A DNA stretch of 64,000 bases, taken from an uncultured Atopobiaceae bacterium. Its GTDB lineage: Bacteria; Actinomycetota; Coriobacteriia; Coriobacteriales; Atopobiaceae. Shown piece by piece: positions 1 to 8,746 of the stretch; position 1 is the first letter of the stretch; every line of letters starts with the position of its first letter. Location: the NCBI GenBank assembly GCA_947625405.1, contig CANQOF010000005.1:48234-112233 (forward strand). Reading direction: 5' to 3'. The notes under the pieces are model-generated. The model did not search any database, had not been told where the DNA came from, and saw only the letters and a program-made list of their open reading frames with translations. A program made the position numbers and the translations under genes.

Positions 1-1
1 C

Positions 2-46
2 ATCATCGCGAACTCCTCGGAGCTCGTGCGCTTCGACCCCGCGTAA
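2..46 (+). CDS. 3' end of an unidentified gene
   Basis: Only the last 14 codons and a TAA stop are inside the window (peptide IIANSSELVRFDPA). The frame is open to the left edge. It lies 72 bases upstream of an AraA-like isomerase on the same strand, so it may be an earlier gene of the same sugar operon. The fragment is too short to assign a family. Confidence 0.5.
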   Translation: MIANSSELVRFDPA

Positions 47-118
47 GGCGAGCCCAGGGGCGCCATCGCGCGGCCCGCCAACCGCACTCCCCAACCACCT
101 TCACGAAGAGGAGGAACG

Positions 119-1537
119 GTGCTCATCGACACCAAGGCAAGGGTGGGCGTCTTCGCCATCGCCCTCGGGGCCTATCTTCCGCAGTTTCCCACGCTCGTCG
201 GCGAATTCGAGGGCCAGTACGCCACCTTCAAGGGACATCTTCCAAAGACGGTGGAGCTCGTGGACGGCGGCATCGTCACCACGAAGGAGCTCGCCATGGC
301 GGCGGGCGACAAGTTCCGCGCGACGGACGTGGATCTCGTCATCTGCCAACTCCTCACCTACGCCACGAGCTACAACCTGCTGCCCGCGGTGCGCGACCTC
401 GACGTGCCCGTGGTGCTCGCGAACATCCAGAAGCGCCGCGCGCCCGACTACGAGGCGACCGACACCGCCACGTGGCTCGGCGAGCTCTACGCCTGCGGCG
501 CCGTGGGCGAGATGGTGGCCGACCTCGAGCGCGCCGGCAAGCGCCATGCCGTCGTCACCGGCGTCGAGGAGGGCGGCGACCCCGAGACCTGGGAAAAGAT
601 CGAGGACTGGTGCCGCGCCGCGCAGGTGCGCCGCCGCTTCCGGAGCCTGAACCTCGCGCAGATCGGACGCCCGTACCCCGGCATGATGGACCTCTACATC
701 GACGAGACGAACCTCTACCACCGCATGGGCCTCTACACCAAGCAGTTCGACTGGGAGAAGATGTGGGCCATCGCCGACGACGTCGACGACGAGGCCGCCA
801 TCCGCGCCAAGGCCGAGGAGATCCTCGGCACCTTCGACGTCGAAGGCGGCGCCACGGTGGAGAGCCTCTGGAACATGGCCAAGTACGTGGTGGCCTTCGA
901 GCGCTGGGTGAAAGACGAGCAGCTCGGCTTCGTGGCCTCGCACTACGACGGGTTCGCGCAGGGCAAGGCGGGTGTGCTCGATTCGATGCTCATCCCCGCC
1001 TTCTCCATGCTCATCAAAGAGGGCGTGGCGTGCGCGGTGGAGGGCGACATCAAGGTGGCCATGGCGATGGGGATCTTGAAGACCATCTCCGGCATGGGCC
1101 AGCTCTCCGAGATGTACTCGATCGACTTCAACGAGGACCTCTGCATCATCGGCCACTCCGGCTCGGGCGACGCGTGCATCTCGGCGAAGAAGCCGACGAT
1201 GAAGATCGTGCCCGTCTTCCACGGAAAGACCGGTGGCGGCTACCTCACGCAGTTCTACCCGCACCTCGGGCCCGTGACCTACCTCGCGATCACGCAGGAC
1301 GCGGATGGCCATTTCAAGTTCGTGGTGGCCGAGGGCGAAAACGAGCCCGGCCCCATCTTCACCTTCGGCGACACGAACATGCGCACCCGCTTCTCGTGCG
1401 GCGCGCGCGAGTTCTGCGACCGTTGGAGCGAGGCGGGCCCCACGCACCACATGGCCGCCGCGTCGGGGCGTCATATCGATACCATCTTGAAGGTCGCGAA
1501 GATCTTCAACGTGCCCGTGAACATCGTCACTCGTTAG
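119..1537 (+). CDS. L-arabinose isomerase-like sugar isomerase
   Basis: This 472-residue protein looks like the AraA branch of the arabinose/fucose isomerase superfamily, which interconverts aldoses and ketoses with a bound Mn2+. Candidate metal-binding and catalytic residues fit AraA spacing: E308 in AVEGD, E331 or E339 in SEMYSIDFNED, H346 in IIGHSG, and H443/H444 in PTHHMAA. The start is GTG, chosen because a strong GAAGAGGAGGA ribosome site lies at 105-115. A RhaD-type aldolase follows 12 bases downstream, so the pair probably handles a ketose that is phosphorylated at C1 by a kinase outside the window. Substrate is open: arabinose, rhamnose, fucose or a rarer deoxy sugar are all possible. 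The family call is fairly safe; the substrate is not. Confidence 0.75.
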   Translation: MLIDTKARVGVFAIALGAYLPQFPTLVGEFEGQYATFKGHLPKTVELVDGGIVTTKELAMAAGDKFRATDVDLVICQLLTYATSYNLLPAVRDLDVPVVLANIQKRRAPDYEATDTATWLGELYACGAVGEMVADLERAGKRHAVVTGVEEGGDPETWEKIEDWCRAAQVRRRFRSLNLAQIGRPYPGMMDLYIDETNLYHRMGLYTKQFDWEKMWAIADDVDDEAAIRAKAEEILGTFDVEGGATVESLWNMAKYVVAFERWVKDEQLGFVASHYDGFAQGKAGVLDSMLIPAFSMLIKEGVACAVEGDIKVAMAMGILKTISGMGQLSEMYSIDFNEDLCIIGHSGSGDACISAKKPTMKIVPVFHGKTGGGYLTQFYPHLGPVTYLAITQDADGHFKFVVAEGENEPGPIFTFGDTNMRTRFSCGAREFCDRWSEAGPTHHMAAASGRHIDTILKVAKIFNVPVNIVTR

Positions 1538-1549
1538 GGGAGTACGCAC

Positions 1550-2365
1550 ATGAACGACATCCTCGAAGCACCCTTCATGGTGGAGCTCATCCGCACCACC
1601 ACCAACATGTACGACCACGGCTGGGACGAGCGCAACGGCGGCAATATCTCCCTCATGGTGGACGAGGCCGACCTCGCGCCCTACCTCGACGTGAACCACG
1701 TGCTGAGGAGCATCCCCACGGGCTTCGACGCCCCCACGCTCGACGGCCGCTACTTCCTCGTGACGGGCACGGGCAAGTACTTCAAGAACGTGCAGTACGA
1801 CCCCGAGGGCAACCTCGGCATCATCCGCGTGACGGATCGCGGTCGCACGGCCGAGCTCCTCTGGGGCTACGCCGACGGCGGCACCTTCACCTCAGAGCTC
1901 CCCGCGCACCTCATGAGCCACGCGCAGCGCCTCTCCGTGAACCCGGCGAATCGCGTGATCATGCACTGCCACCCGGCGAACCTCCTCGCCATGACCTTCG
2001 TCCACGACCTCGACGAGCGCTCCTTCTCGCGCACGCTCTGGCAGATGTGCACCGAGTGCATCATCGTCTTCCCCGAGGGCGTGAACGTGCTGCCATGGAT
2101 GCTTTGCGGCACGAACGAGATCGGCGAGGCCACGGCCGAGAAGATGAAGACGGCGCGGCTCGTGGTCTGGGGACAGCACGGCATCTACGGCGCCGGCGCC
2201 GACCTCGACGAGACCTTCGGCCTCATCGAGACGGCGGAGAAGGCCGCGGAGATCTATCTCAAGATCGTCCACCTGCCGATCCTCCAGACCATCACGGACG
2301 CCGAGCTCAAGCAGGCCGCCGACGCCTTCCACGTGGTGCCCAGGGCAGGCTTTTTGGACGTGTAG
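1550..2365 (+). CDS. rhaD: rhamnulose-1-phosphate aldolase (class II aldolase)
   Basis: The 271-residue protein belongs to the class II, zinc-dependent aldolases, which split ketose 1-phosphates into dihydroxyacetone phosphate and an aldehyde (L-lactaldehyde for rhamnulose). The E. coli RhaD zinc ligands and catalytic glutamate (E117, H141, H143, H212) have counterparts here at E116 in SELPAH, H139 and H141 in MHCHP, and H210 in GQHG. Length and N-terminal MYDHGWDERNGGN match RhaD rather than the shorter FucA or AraD. It is translated 12 bases after the isomerase stop and is probably co-transcribed with it. The gene runs convergently toward the HPr gene with only 6 bases between stops and no clear terminator. 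Confidence 0.88.
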   Translation: MNDILEAPFMVELIRTTTNMYDHGWDERNGGNISLMVDEADLAPYLDVNHVLRSIPTGFDAPTLDGRYFLVTGTGKYFKNVQYDPEGNLGIIRVTDRGRTAELLWGYADGGTFTSELPAHLMSHAQRLSVNPANRVIMHCHPANLLAMTFVHDLDERSFSRTLWQMCTECIIVFPEGVNVLPWMLCGTNEIGEATAEKMKTARLVVWGQHGIYGAGADLDETFGLIETAEKAAEIYLKIVHLPILQTITDAELKQAADAFHVVPRAGFLDV

Positions 2366-2371
2366 CGCAGC

Positions 2372-2629
2372 CTACGAGATCTCTTCGATGATGCCTTGCA
2401 CCTTTGAGAGGGCGCGGGCTTCGTCGGGGCCGTCGGCGGCGACGAGGAGGAGATCGTTCTCGTTCGCGTCGATCTGCATGAGGCCGAGGATGTCGGTGGC
2501 CTTGGCCTCGACCCCCTTGAATTGGATCGAGAGGGAGCTCTTGCACCCGCGCGCGGCCTCGGCGATCTTCGCGGCAAGGCGCGCGTGCAGGCCGGCGGGA
2601 TCCTTCAGGGTGCAGACGTTCTGGATCAT
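2372..2629 (-). CDS. HPr-like phosphocarrier protein with Asp at position 46
   Basis: This 85-residue protein is an HPr paralogue: it would carry phosphate from enzyme I to PTS EIIA domains. The phosphorylatable His15 is present in GLHARLA. The region equivalent to the regulatory Ser46 of B. subtilis HPr (KSIMGVM) reads TDILGLM, so position 46 is aspartate. The ATG lies 2 bases downstream of the LacI gene stop, so the two are translationally linked. No enzyme I gene is in the window. HPr genes are rarely paired with a sugar regulator, which suggests a role dedicated to the local PTS genes or to regulation. Fold and His15 are clear; the regulatory reading is inference. Confidence 0.85.
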   Translation of the reverse strand: MIQNVCTLKDPAGLHARLAAKIAEAARGCKSSLSIQFKGVEAKATDILGLMQIDANENDLLLVAADGPDEARALSKVQGIIEEIS

Positions 2630-2631
2630 GG

Positions 2632-3741
2632 CTACCTCTCTCTCGTGGAGGGGTTGTCGTGCAGGGTGGCGGTGCGGGTGGAGCGGAGGTCGAGCACGCT
2701 CTCGCGCTCGACCACCTGGGTTTGGACGGCGAGGCGGATGGTCTCGCCGTTGGTCTCGCCTTTGATGAGGTCGATCAGGCGCTTCACCGCGAGCTCGCCC
2801 ATGGCGTCCTTCGGGACGGCCATCGTGGTGAGGCGCGGCTGCATGACGTCGGTGAAGGCCATGTCGTCGAAGCCGATGACGGACACGTCCTCCGGCACGC
2901 GGATGCCGTGCTCGGCGAGCGCCTTCATGCAGCCGTAGGCGATGATGTCGTTGTCGGCGAAGTAGGCGGTGGGAAGCTCGGGCGAAAGGTCGAGGTAGGC
3001 GCTCATGTCCGCGTAGGAGTCCTCCATCGTGGAGCCCACGCGTACGATGGGCGGGAGCTTCTCCGTGCGCGGCGCGATCTCCCTCATGGCGCTCGAAAAA
3101 CCGCTCTGGCGCTCGAGGAAGTTTCGAATGGAGATGCCGCAGTGGAGGTAGCCGATGTCGGTGTGCCCCATCGACGTGAGGTAGCGCACCGCATCGTAGG
3201 CGCCGCGGGTGTTGTCGATGATCACGCTGTCGAGGCTCTTCGTGGGAAACCAGCTGTCGAGGAGCACGATCGGCACGCCGAGGCGCTCGAATTGCGAGAT
3301 GTCCGTGGCCACGGCCTCCGTGGCAAGGAGCACGATCCCCGCGCAGCGCACGCTCTGCACGGCCTTCATCTGCTCGAGCGCGCTCTCGCGGCCGTAGAAG
3401 TAGGAAACCGCGAGCTTGTGGTAGCCGTGGCGATACGTCGCATCGGTCACGCCCTTGAGGAGCGCCTCGAAGAACGGCGTTTCGTAGACCACCTGGCCGT
3501 GCTTCTTGTACATCACGAAGAGGATCGTGGAGGTGGCGCGATCGCTCGTGCGCGCCTCGTAGACGTAGCCGAGCTTCGAGGCCACCTCGAACACGCGCTC
3601 GCGGGTGGCGTGCGACACGCCGGGTTTTTGCTGGAAGACCAGCGAGACGGTGGCCGGCGAGACGCCAGCCTCTCGTGCCACATCGCGCGCGGTGACTTTC
3701 ACGTAACCCCATTCTCCCAATGCTTCGAATGAGTTGTACAT
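2632..3741 (-). CDS. LacI-family transcriptional regulator
   Basis: The protein has a LacI helix-turn-helix (KVTARDVAREAGVSPATVS) followed by a periplasmic-binding-protein-like sensor domain with the usual IGFDDMAFTDVMQPRLTT end motif. It is divergent from the isomerase/transketolase/kinase operon and shares a short AT-rich intergenic region containing GTTTAGTAAAA. Related GTTTASTAAAC sites precede the PTS gene and the DUF1593 gene, so this regulator is the best local candidate for that regulon. Start is uncertain: the ATG used here has GGAG ten bases upstream; a GTG at 3702 gives a more typical LacI N-terminus, and a GTG at 3750 is also open. The HPr gene follows 2 bases later. Confidence 0.85.
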   Translation of the reverse strand: MYNSFEALGEWGYVKVTARDVAREAGVSPATVSLVFQQKPGVSHATRERVFEVASKLGYVYEARTSDRATSTILFVMYKKHGQVVYETPFFEALLKGVTDATYRHGYHKLAVSYFYGRESALEQMKAVQSVRCAGIVLLATEAVATDISQFERLGVPIVLLDSWFPTKSLDSVIIDNTRGAYDAVRYLTSMGHTDIGYLHCGISIRNFLERQSGFSSAMREIAPRTEKLPPIVRVGSTMEDSYADMSAYLDLSPELPTAYFADNDIIAYGCMKALAEHGIRVPEDVSVIGFDDMAFTDVMQPRLTTMAVPKDAMGELAVKRLIDLIKGETNGETIRLAVQTQVVERESVLDLRSTRTATLHDNPSTRER

Positions 3742-3786
3742 CGCACGCACGCTCCGTTTGTAAAGCGCATAAATTTAAGTTCTAAA

Positions 3787-3797
3787 GTTTAGTAAAA
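3787..3797. promoter_or_regulatory. putative LacI-type operator, GTTTA-G-TAAAA
   Basis: A near-palindrome with a single central base lies in the divergent region between the LacI gene and the sugar operon. The same pattern, GTTTA-S-TAAAC, occurs at 8736-8746 and 14976-14986. A TAAAGT hexamer at 3783-3788 overlaps it and could be a -10 box for the forward operon, which would make the site a repressor target. The assignment is inferred from recurrence and position. Confidence 0.55.
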
Positions 3798-3918
3798 GAC
3801 GAGAGCTGATTGCGGCTCAACGTCCATCTCTACAATCACTCTAGGAAAACTCGGGGTAGATGCCCGTGTTTCGGCATCGCCATGAAGCCTCGTCAGGGGA
3901 GGAAAGGGGCTGGTAGAA

Positions 3919-5337
3919 GTGGCAAGGATCCGCCTTGGCTACGCACCCACGCGAAGGAGCATCTTCTCGGCGCCCGATGCGCGCAAGTATCGCGGCATCA
4001 TCGCCGACAAGCTCGACGAGCTCGGCATCGACTACGTCGACATCACGGACGTGAACGACGAGGGCCTGCTCTTCTGCGAGGAGGATCGCCTGAAGATCCT
4101 CGAGAAGTTCCGCGCCGAGCACGTGGACGGCCTCTTCCTGCCCCACTGCAACTTCGGCACCGAGTTCATGTGCGCGCGTCTCGCGAAGGACCTCGGCGTG
4201 CCGGTGCTGCTCTGGGGGCCGCTCGATGAGCGCCCCGAGCCCGACGGCACCCGTCCGCGCGACAGCCAGTGCGGCCTCTTCGCCACGGGCAAGGTGCTCC
4301 GCCGCTTCAACGTGCCCTTCACCTACATGACGAACTGCCGCGTGGACGACCCCGTCTTCGAGCGCGGCCTTCGCGACTTCATCGCCGTCTGCAACGTGGT
4401 GAAGACCTTCCACGAGGCCCGCATCCTGCAGATCGGCCCCAGGCCCTATGAGTTCTATTCGACGATGTGCAACGAGGGCGAGCTCCTCGAGCGCTTCAAC
4501 ATCGAGTGCGTGCCCGTGCCGCTTCCCGAGCTCACACGCGCCGTGGCCGAGGCGAAGGCGGAGGCGACGGGCGACGGCACCTCCGACATCGAGAAGCAGA
4601 TCGCGTGGATCCGCGAGCGCTACGACGTCAACTGCTCCGAGGAGCAGCTCGAGACCGTGGCCGGCATGGCCGTCTCCATGCGCCGCATGCTCAAGGCCTA
4701 CCACTGCACCGCCGGCTGCATCCAGTGCTGGAACGAGCTCCAGCACGAGCTCGGCATCATGCCCTGCGCGGCGAACTCGATCTTGAACGAGGAGGGCTAC
4801 CCCATCTCCTGCGAGACGGACGTCCACGGCTCCATCACCTCGCTCCTCGTGGAGGCCGCGGCCATGAACGAGCGCCGCAGCTTCTTCGCCGACTGGACGA
4901 TCCGCCACCCCGACGAGCCGAACGGCGAGCTCCTGCAGCACTGCGGCCCCTGGCCGTGCTCCGTGGCGTGCGAGCGCCCGAAGGTGTGCGTGCCGCTCGC
5001 GTTCAACTACAACGGCGCCGTCACCGCCGAGGCCAAGCACGGCGAGCTCACGATCGCGCGCTTCGACGGCGACCACGGGCAGTATTCGCTGCTCCTCGGC
5101 AACGCCGAGGGCATCGACGGCCCGAATGGCAAGGGCACCTACCTTTGGATCAAGGTCGCCAACATCAAGCGCCTCGAGGCGAAGATCGTCGAGGGCCCCT
5201 ACATCCACCACTGCACCGCCATCCACGGAAACGTCGTGCCGATCCTCTATGAAGCGTGCGGGAAGTACCTCGGGATCCTGCCCGATCTCTACGACCCGAT
5301 CGAGGAAGAGGTCAAGGCCTACTTGAGGGGAGAATGA
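3919..5337 (+). CDS. L-fucose isomerase-like sugar isomerase
   Basis: A 472-residue protein of the FucI/AraA isomerase fold (COG2407 type), predicted to convert an aldose to its ketose in the cytoplasm. Recognisable pieces are the N-terminal Rossmann-like domains with DGLFLPHCNFGTEF, and the metal-site region NEEGYPISCETDVHG with candidate glutamate and aspartate ligands. A late histidine-rich segment (YIHHCTAIHGNV) is typical of fucose isomerase-like proteins. The GTG start follows a GGGAGGAAAGGGG ribosome site. Its TGA overlaps the ATG of the transketolase subunit (ATGA), so this is the first gene of a tightly coupled operon with transketolase and an FGGY kinase. In that context D-apiose, D-arabinose or another pentose is a better guess than L-fucose. 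Confidence 0.72.
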   Translation: MARIRLGYAPTRRSIFSAPDARKYRGIIADKLDELGIDYVDITDVNDEGLLFCEEDRLKILEKFRAEHVDGLFLPHCNFGTEFMCARLAKDLGVPVLLWGPLDERPEPDGTRPRDSQCGLFATGKVLRRFNVPFTYMTNCRVDDPVFERGLRDFIAVCNVVKTFHEARILQIGPRPYEFYSTMCNEGELLERFNIECVPVPLPELTRAVAEAKAEATGDGTSDIEKQIAWIRERYDVNCSEEQLETVAGMAVSMRRMLKAYHCTAGCIQCWNELQHELGIMPCAANSILNEEGYPISCETDVHGSITSLLVEAAAMNERRSFFADWTIRHPDEPNGELLQHCGPWPCSVACERPKVCVPLAFNYNGAVTAEAKHGELTIARFDGDHGQYSLLLGNAEGIDGPNGKGTYLWIKVANIKRLEAKIVEGPYIHHCTAIHGNVVPILYEACGKYLGILPDLYDPIEEEVKAYLRGE

Positions 5338-6176
5338 TGCGTCCACTCGAAGAACTTGAGCAGCTGCGCTGGCCACTTCGCCAGCAGGCGCTCGACATGG
5401 TCTACAACGGAAAGACCGGCCACCTCGGCGGGGATTTCAGCGTGATCGATGCCCTGATCGTGCTCTATTTTCGCCACCTGAACATGAGCCCCGAGCAGCA
5501 AGATGACGCGAACCGCGATCGCTTCCTGCTCTCGAAGGGCCACGCGGTGGAGGCCTTCTACGCGGTGCTCGCTGAAGCGGGCTTCATCGACGTGAAGGAC
5601 GTGATCAAGAACTACGCCAAGGACGGCAGCCCCTACATCGGCCACCCGAACCACGGCATCCCCGGCATCGAGATGAACACCGGCTCGCTCGGCCATGGCC
5701 TCCCGATCGCCTGCGGCATGGCGCTTGCCGCGAAGATGGACGAGCTCAGCTACCGCACGTATTGCTTCATGGGCGACGGCGAGCTCGCCGAGGGGTCCGT
5801 GTGGGAGGGGGCGATGAGCGGCTCGAACTTTGCGCTCGACAACCTCTGCGGCCTCATCGACCGCAACCACCTACAGATCTCCGGCGACACGGAAGACGTG
5901 ATGAAGCTCGACTCGCTGAAGGAGCGCTGGGAGGCCTTCGGCTGGCATGTCGTTGAGTGCGATGGCAATGACCTCTCGGCGCTCGACGCGGCCTTCACCG
6001 AGGCCGAGAACACCAAGGGCCAGCCGACGATGATTATCGCGAACACGGTGAAGGGCTACGGCAGCCCCCTCATGGAGAACAAGGCCGGCTGGCACCATCA
6101 AGTGCCGAACGCCGAGCAGTACGAGACCATCAAGGGCGAGCTCAAGGCCCGCGCCGAGGAGGTGCGCAATGGCTAA
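5334..6176 (+). CDS. transketolase N-terminal (TPP-binding) subunit
   Basis: A 280-residue split transketolase subunit carrying the thiamine-diphosphate/Mg2+ site, with the GDGELAEGSVWEG motif and its downstream asparagine in GLIDRNHLQ. It pairs with the next gene, which it overlaps by 8 bases, to form the active two-subunit enzyme that moves a C2 ketol unit between sugar phosphates. The start overlaps the isomerase stop; a second ATG at 5337 is equally possible. Split transketolases occur both as general pentose-phosphate enzymes and as pathway-specific ones, such as apulose-4-phosphate transketolase (AptA/AptB). Placement between a sugar isomerase and an FGGY kinase argues for the dedicated type, but sequence alone does not prove it. 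Confidence 0.88.
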   Translation: MMRPLEELEQLRWPLRQQALDMVYNGKTGHLGGDFSVIDALIVLYFRHLNMSPEQQDDANRDRFLLSKGHAVEAFYAVLAEAGFIDVKDVIKNYAKDGSPYIGHPNHGIPGIEMNTGSLGHGLPIACGMALAAKMDELSYRTYCFMGDGELAEGSVWEGAMSGSNFALDNLCGLIDRNHLQISGDTEDVMKLDSLKERWEAFGWHVVECDGNDLSALDAAFTEAENTKGQPTMIIANTVKGYGSPLMENKAGWHHQVPNAEQYETIKGELKARAEEVRNG

Positions 6177-7110
6177 CCTCGCAAACCGCGCCGTCATCGC
6201 GGACGTGCTCATGAAGCGCGCGGCGACGGACTCCGAGATCGTCGTGCTTTGCTCCGATTCCCGTGGCTCCGCGGCACTCGACCCCTTCTTCGAGACCTAC
6301 CCCAAGCAGGCCGTGGAGGTGGGCATCGCCGAGCAGGACCTCGTGGGCATGTCCGCGGGGCTCGCCGCCTGCGGGAAGAAGGCCGTGGCCGTGTCACCGG
6401 CGAGCTTCCTCGCCACCCGCTCCTACGAGCAGGCGCGCGTTGACTGCGCCTATTCGGATACGAACGTCATCCTCGTGGGCATCTCCGGCGGCGTCTCCTA
6501 TGGCGAGCTCGGCATGACGCACCAGTCGGCGCAGGACATCGCCGCGCTCGCGGCCGTGCCGAACATGCGCGTCTACCTGCCGAGCGACCAGCACCAGACG
6601 CGTAAGCTCATGAACGCGCTCCTCGACGACGAGAAGTGCGCGTACGTGCGCGTGGGCCGAAGCGTCGTGCCGGACGTCTACGCCGAGGACGACTGCCCCT
6701 TCGAGCTCAACCGCGCGAACGTGCTTCGCGAGGGCTCCGACGTGGCGCTCATCGCCACGGGCGAGCTCGTGCACGCCTGCCTCGAGGCCGCGAAGGCGCT
6801 CGAAGCCGAGGGCATCTCCACGACGGTCGTGGACATGTATTGCGTGAAGCCGCTCGACGAGGAGGCGGTGCTTCGTGCCGCGAAGGGCGCGAAGGTCGTG
6901 CTCACGGCCGAGGAGGCGGCGCCCTTCGGCGGGCTCGGCTCCATGGTGGCGCAGGTGGTGGGTGAGAAGTGCCCCCGCCCGATGAAGACGCTCGCGCTTC
7001 CGGACGCCCCGGTGAAGACCGGCACTAAGGCGCAGATCTTCGCGCGCTACGGCCTCGACGCCGCGGGCATCGCGAAGCGCGCGAAGGAGTTCCTCGCGGC
7101 CGCCAAGTAA
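6169..7110 (+). CDS. transketolase C-terminal (pyrimidine-binding) subunit
   Basis: The 313-residue partner subunit has the transketolase pyrimidine-binding domain with the conserved VEVGIAEQDLVGMSAGLA segment, which holds the catalytic glutamate. The C-terminal transketolase domain has the GELVHACLEAAKALEAEGI pattern. It overlaps the N-terminal subunit gene by 8 bases, consistent with stoichiometric translation. Together they would act on a ketose phosphate made by the neighbouring kinase, with glyceraldehyde 3-phosphate as acceptor. For the apiose route the products would be xylulose 5-phosphate and dihydroxyacetone. A general pentose-phosphate role is the alternative. Confidence 0.88.
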   Translation: MANLANRAVIADVLMKRAATDSEIVVLCSDSRGSAALDPFFETYPKQAVEVGIAEQDLVGMSAGLAACGKKAVAVSPASFLATRSYEQARVDCAYSDTNVILVGISGGVSYGELGMTHQSAQDIAALAAVPNMRVYLPSDQHQTRKLMNALLDDEKCAYVRVGRSVVPDVYAEDDCPFELNRANVLREGSDVALIATGELVHACLEAAKALEAEGISTTVVDMYCVKPLDEEAVLRAAKGAKVVLTAEEAAPFGGLGSMVAQVVGEKCPRPMKTLALPDAPVKTGTKAQIFARYGLDAAGIAKRAKEFLAAAK

Positions 7111-7153
7111 CGCGTATCGCCCACGCCACACCTCGCCCTCGTAAGGAGGAGCC

Positions 7154-8653
7154 ATGCGGGAAAACACGCCCTTTGTCCTCGCGATCGACCAGTCCACGCA
7201 GGGTACGAAGGCAGTGCTCTTCGATTCTCGCGGAAACGCCGTGGTGAAGACCTCGCGGCCGCACCGCCAGATCGTGAACGACAAGGGGTGGGTCTCGCAT
7301 GACCCCGAGGAGATCATCACGAACGTGCTCGCCGTCTGCCGCGACGCCTGCGCGCAGGCGGGCGTGCTCGAGGGCGAGGTGGCCTGCGTGGGCCTCTCGA
7401 ACCAGCGCGAGACTTGCCTCGCGTGGGACCTCGAAACGCGCCAGGCGCTCGCGAACGCCATCGTGTGGCAAGACGGCCGCGCGCAGGAGCTCTGCGCCCG
7501 CCTCGCCGCCGAGAAGCCCGGGCAAGTGGAGCGCGTGCGCGAGCTCTCCGGCCTCGAGCTCTCGCCGTACTTCTCCGCCTCGAAGATGGCGTGGCTCATG
7601 GAGAACATCCCTCCCGTGGCGGACGCCGCCGCGCGCGGCACGCTCGCCTTGGGCACGATTGATTCCTGGGTGGCCTTCAAGATCTGCCGCGAGCACCCCT
7701 TCAAGACGGAGCCCTCGAACGCGTGCCGCACGCAGCTCCTCGACCTTCGCGAGGTGGCGTGGAGCGAGGAGCTCTGCGACTTCTTCGGCCTGCCGATCAG
7801 CGCCCTCGGCGAGGTCGTGCACTCCGATAGCGTCTTCGGCACCACGACCATGGGCGGGCTCTTCGACGAGCCCATCCCGGTGTGCGGCGTGCTCGGCGAC
7901 TCGCAGGCCGCGCTCGCCGCGCAGAATTGCCTCGACGCGGGTGAGCTCAAGGCCACCTACGGTACGGGCTCCTCGGTGGTGCTCCAGACGGGCGAGCGCC
8001 TCATCCGCTCCACGCACGGCCTCGTGAGCTCGATCGCCTGGGATTTCGGCGGCAAGGTGAGCTACATCCTCGAGGGCAACATCAACTACTCCGGCGCCGT
8101 GATCACCTGGCTCATCGACGACATGAAGCTCATCCACGAGCCCGGCGAGACGGAGGACATCTGCCGGAAGGCGAACCCGAAGGATCGCGCGGTCTTCGTG
8201 CCGGCGTTCACCGGCCTCGGGGCGCCGTGGTGGGATGGCGACGCGACGGGGCTCCTCACGGGAGTGACGCGCACGACCGGCAGGAACGAGATGGTGAAGG
8301 CGGTCGTCGATTCGATCTGCCTCCAGGACACCTCGCTCGTGCGCGCCATGCGCGCGGACAGCGGCTTCCCGGTGGTCGAGCTCCGTGCGGACGGCGGCCC
8401 CTCGCATAACGCCTACCTCATGCAGCTCCAGGCGGATCTCGCCGAGGTGGAGGTCGTGGTCTCGAGCTTGGCCGAGCTCTCCGCGGGCGGCGTAGCCTAC
8501 GTGGCCGGCTCCTCCGCGGGCGTCTACCGCGGAAACGCCATCTACGAGGCTATTCAACGCGAGACGTACCTCCCGAAGATGGGCGAGGCCGAGCGCGAGG
8601 AGCGCCTCGCGAGGTGGGAATCCGCTTTGTATCAAACTGTGCACAGAAACTAG
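7154..8653 (+). CDS. FGGY-family carbohydrate kinase (glycerol kinase-like)
   Basis: This 499-residue protein shows the FGGY sugar-kinase layout. The N-terminal phosphate-binding loop is in AIDQSTQGTKAVLFD, substrate-site residues are in NQRETCLAWD and WQDGRAQEL, and the C-terminal ATPase domain has GTGSSVV and AFTGLGAPWWD. Sequence character is closest to glycerol kinase, but position in an isomerase-transketolase operon suggests it phosphorylates the ketose formed upstream, for example apulose, ribulose or xylulose. It starts at an ATG preceded by AAGGAGGAGCC and lies 43 bases after the transketolase gene. It ends directly at the regulatory region of the PTS gene. Family certain, substrate inferred. 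Confidence 0.85.
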   Translation: MRENTPFVLAIDQSTQGTKAVLFDSRGNAVVKTSRPHRQIVNDKGWVSHDPEEIITNVLAVCRDACAQAGVLEGEVACVGLSNQRETCLAWDLETRQALANAIVWQDGRAQELCARLAAEKPGQVERVRELSGLELSPYFSASKMAWLMENIPPVADAAARGTLALGTIDSWVAFKICREHPFKTEPSNACRTQLLDLREVAWSEELCDFFGLPISALGEVVHSDSVFGTTTMGGLFDEPIPVCGVLGDSQAALAAQNCLDAGELKATYGTGSSVVLQTGERLIRSTHGLVSSIAWDFGGKVSYILEGNINYSGAVITWLIDDMKLIHEPGETEDICRKANPKDRAVFVPAFTGLGAPWWDGDATGLLTGVTRTTGRNEMVKAVVDSICLQDTSLVRAMRADSGFPVVELRADGGPSHNAYLMQLQADLAEVEVVVSSLAELSAGGVAYVAGSSAGVYRGNAIYEAIQRETYLPKMGEAEREERLARWESALYQTVHRN

Positions 8654-8714
8654 TTGCGCAAACGTTTACGTAGTGTGCTAGACTGCGTGCAGGCAGTAAG
8701 TAAACGTTTACGTA
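8654..8714 (+). promoter_or_regulatory. promoter with two AAACGTTT operators upstream of the PTS gene
   Basis: Two LacI-type palindromes sit here: AAACGTTT at 8660-8667 in GCGCAAACGTTTACGTA, and GTAAACGTTTAC at 8700-8711, a perfect 12-bp palindrome. A possible -35 (TTGCGC, 8654-8659) and extended -10 (TGCTAGACT, 8676-8684) bracket the first one, with a slightly long 19-base spacing. A bound repressor would therefore cover the promoter. The same motif occurs in front of the second LacI gene and its sugar operon far downstream, so that regulator probably acts here. Confidence 0.65.
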
Positions 8715-8735
8715 TGAAGGGAGAGGGATTAAAGG

Positions 8736-8746
8736 GTTTACTAAAC
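8736..8746. promoter_or_regulatory. putative operator, GTTTA-C-TAAAC
   Basis: An 11-bp palindrome with one central base lies 101 bases before the PTS start codon. It matches the sites at 3787 and 14976. With the two AAACGTTT sites just upstream, this promoter region carries both operator types in the window and may integrate two sugar signals. Confidence 0.6.

Noticed and set aside
101..1699. A 532-codon minus-strand frame over the first isomerase
   Set aside because: It is the mirror of a well-supported gene with motifs and ribosome site; the antisense product is low-complexity.
1550..2365. L-fuculose- or ribulose-phosphate aldolase/epimerase instead of RhaD
   Set aside because: Length and the spacing of E116, H139, H141 and H210 fit RhaD better than the shorter FucA/AraD group, though in vivo substrate remains open.
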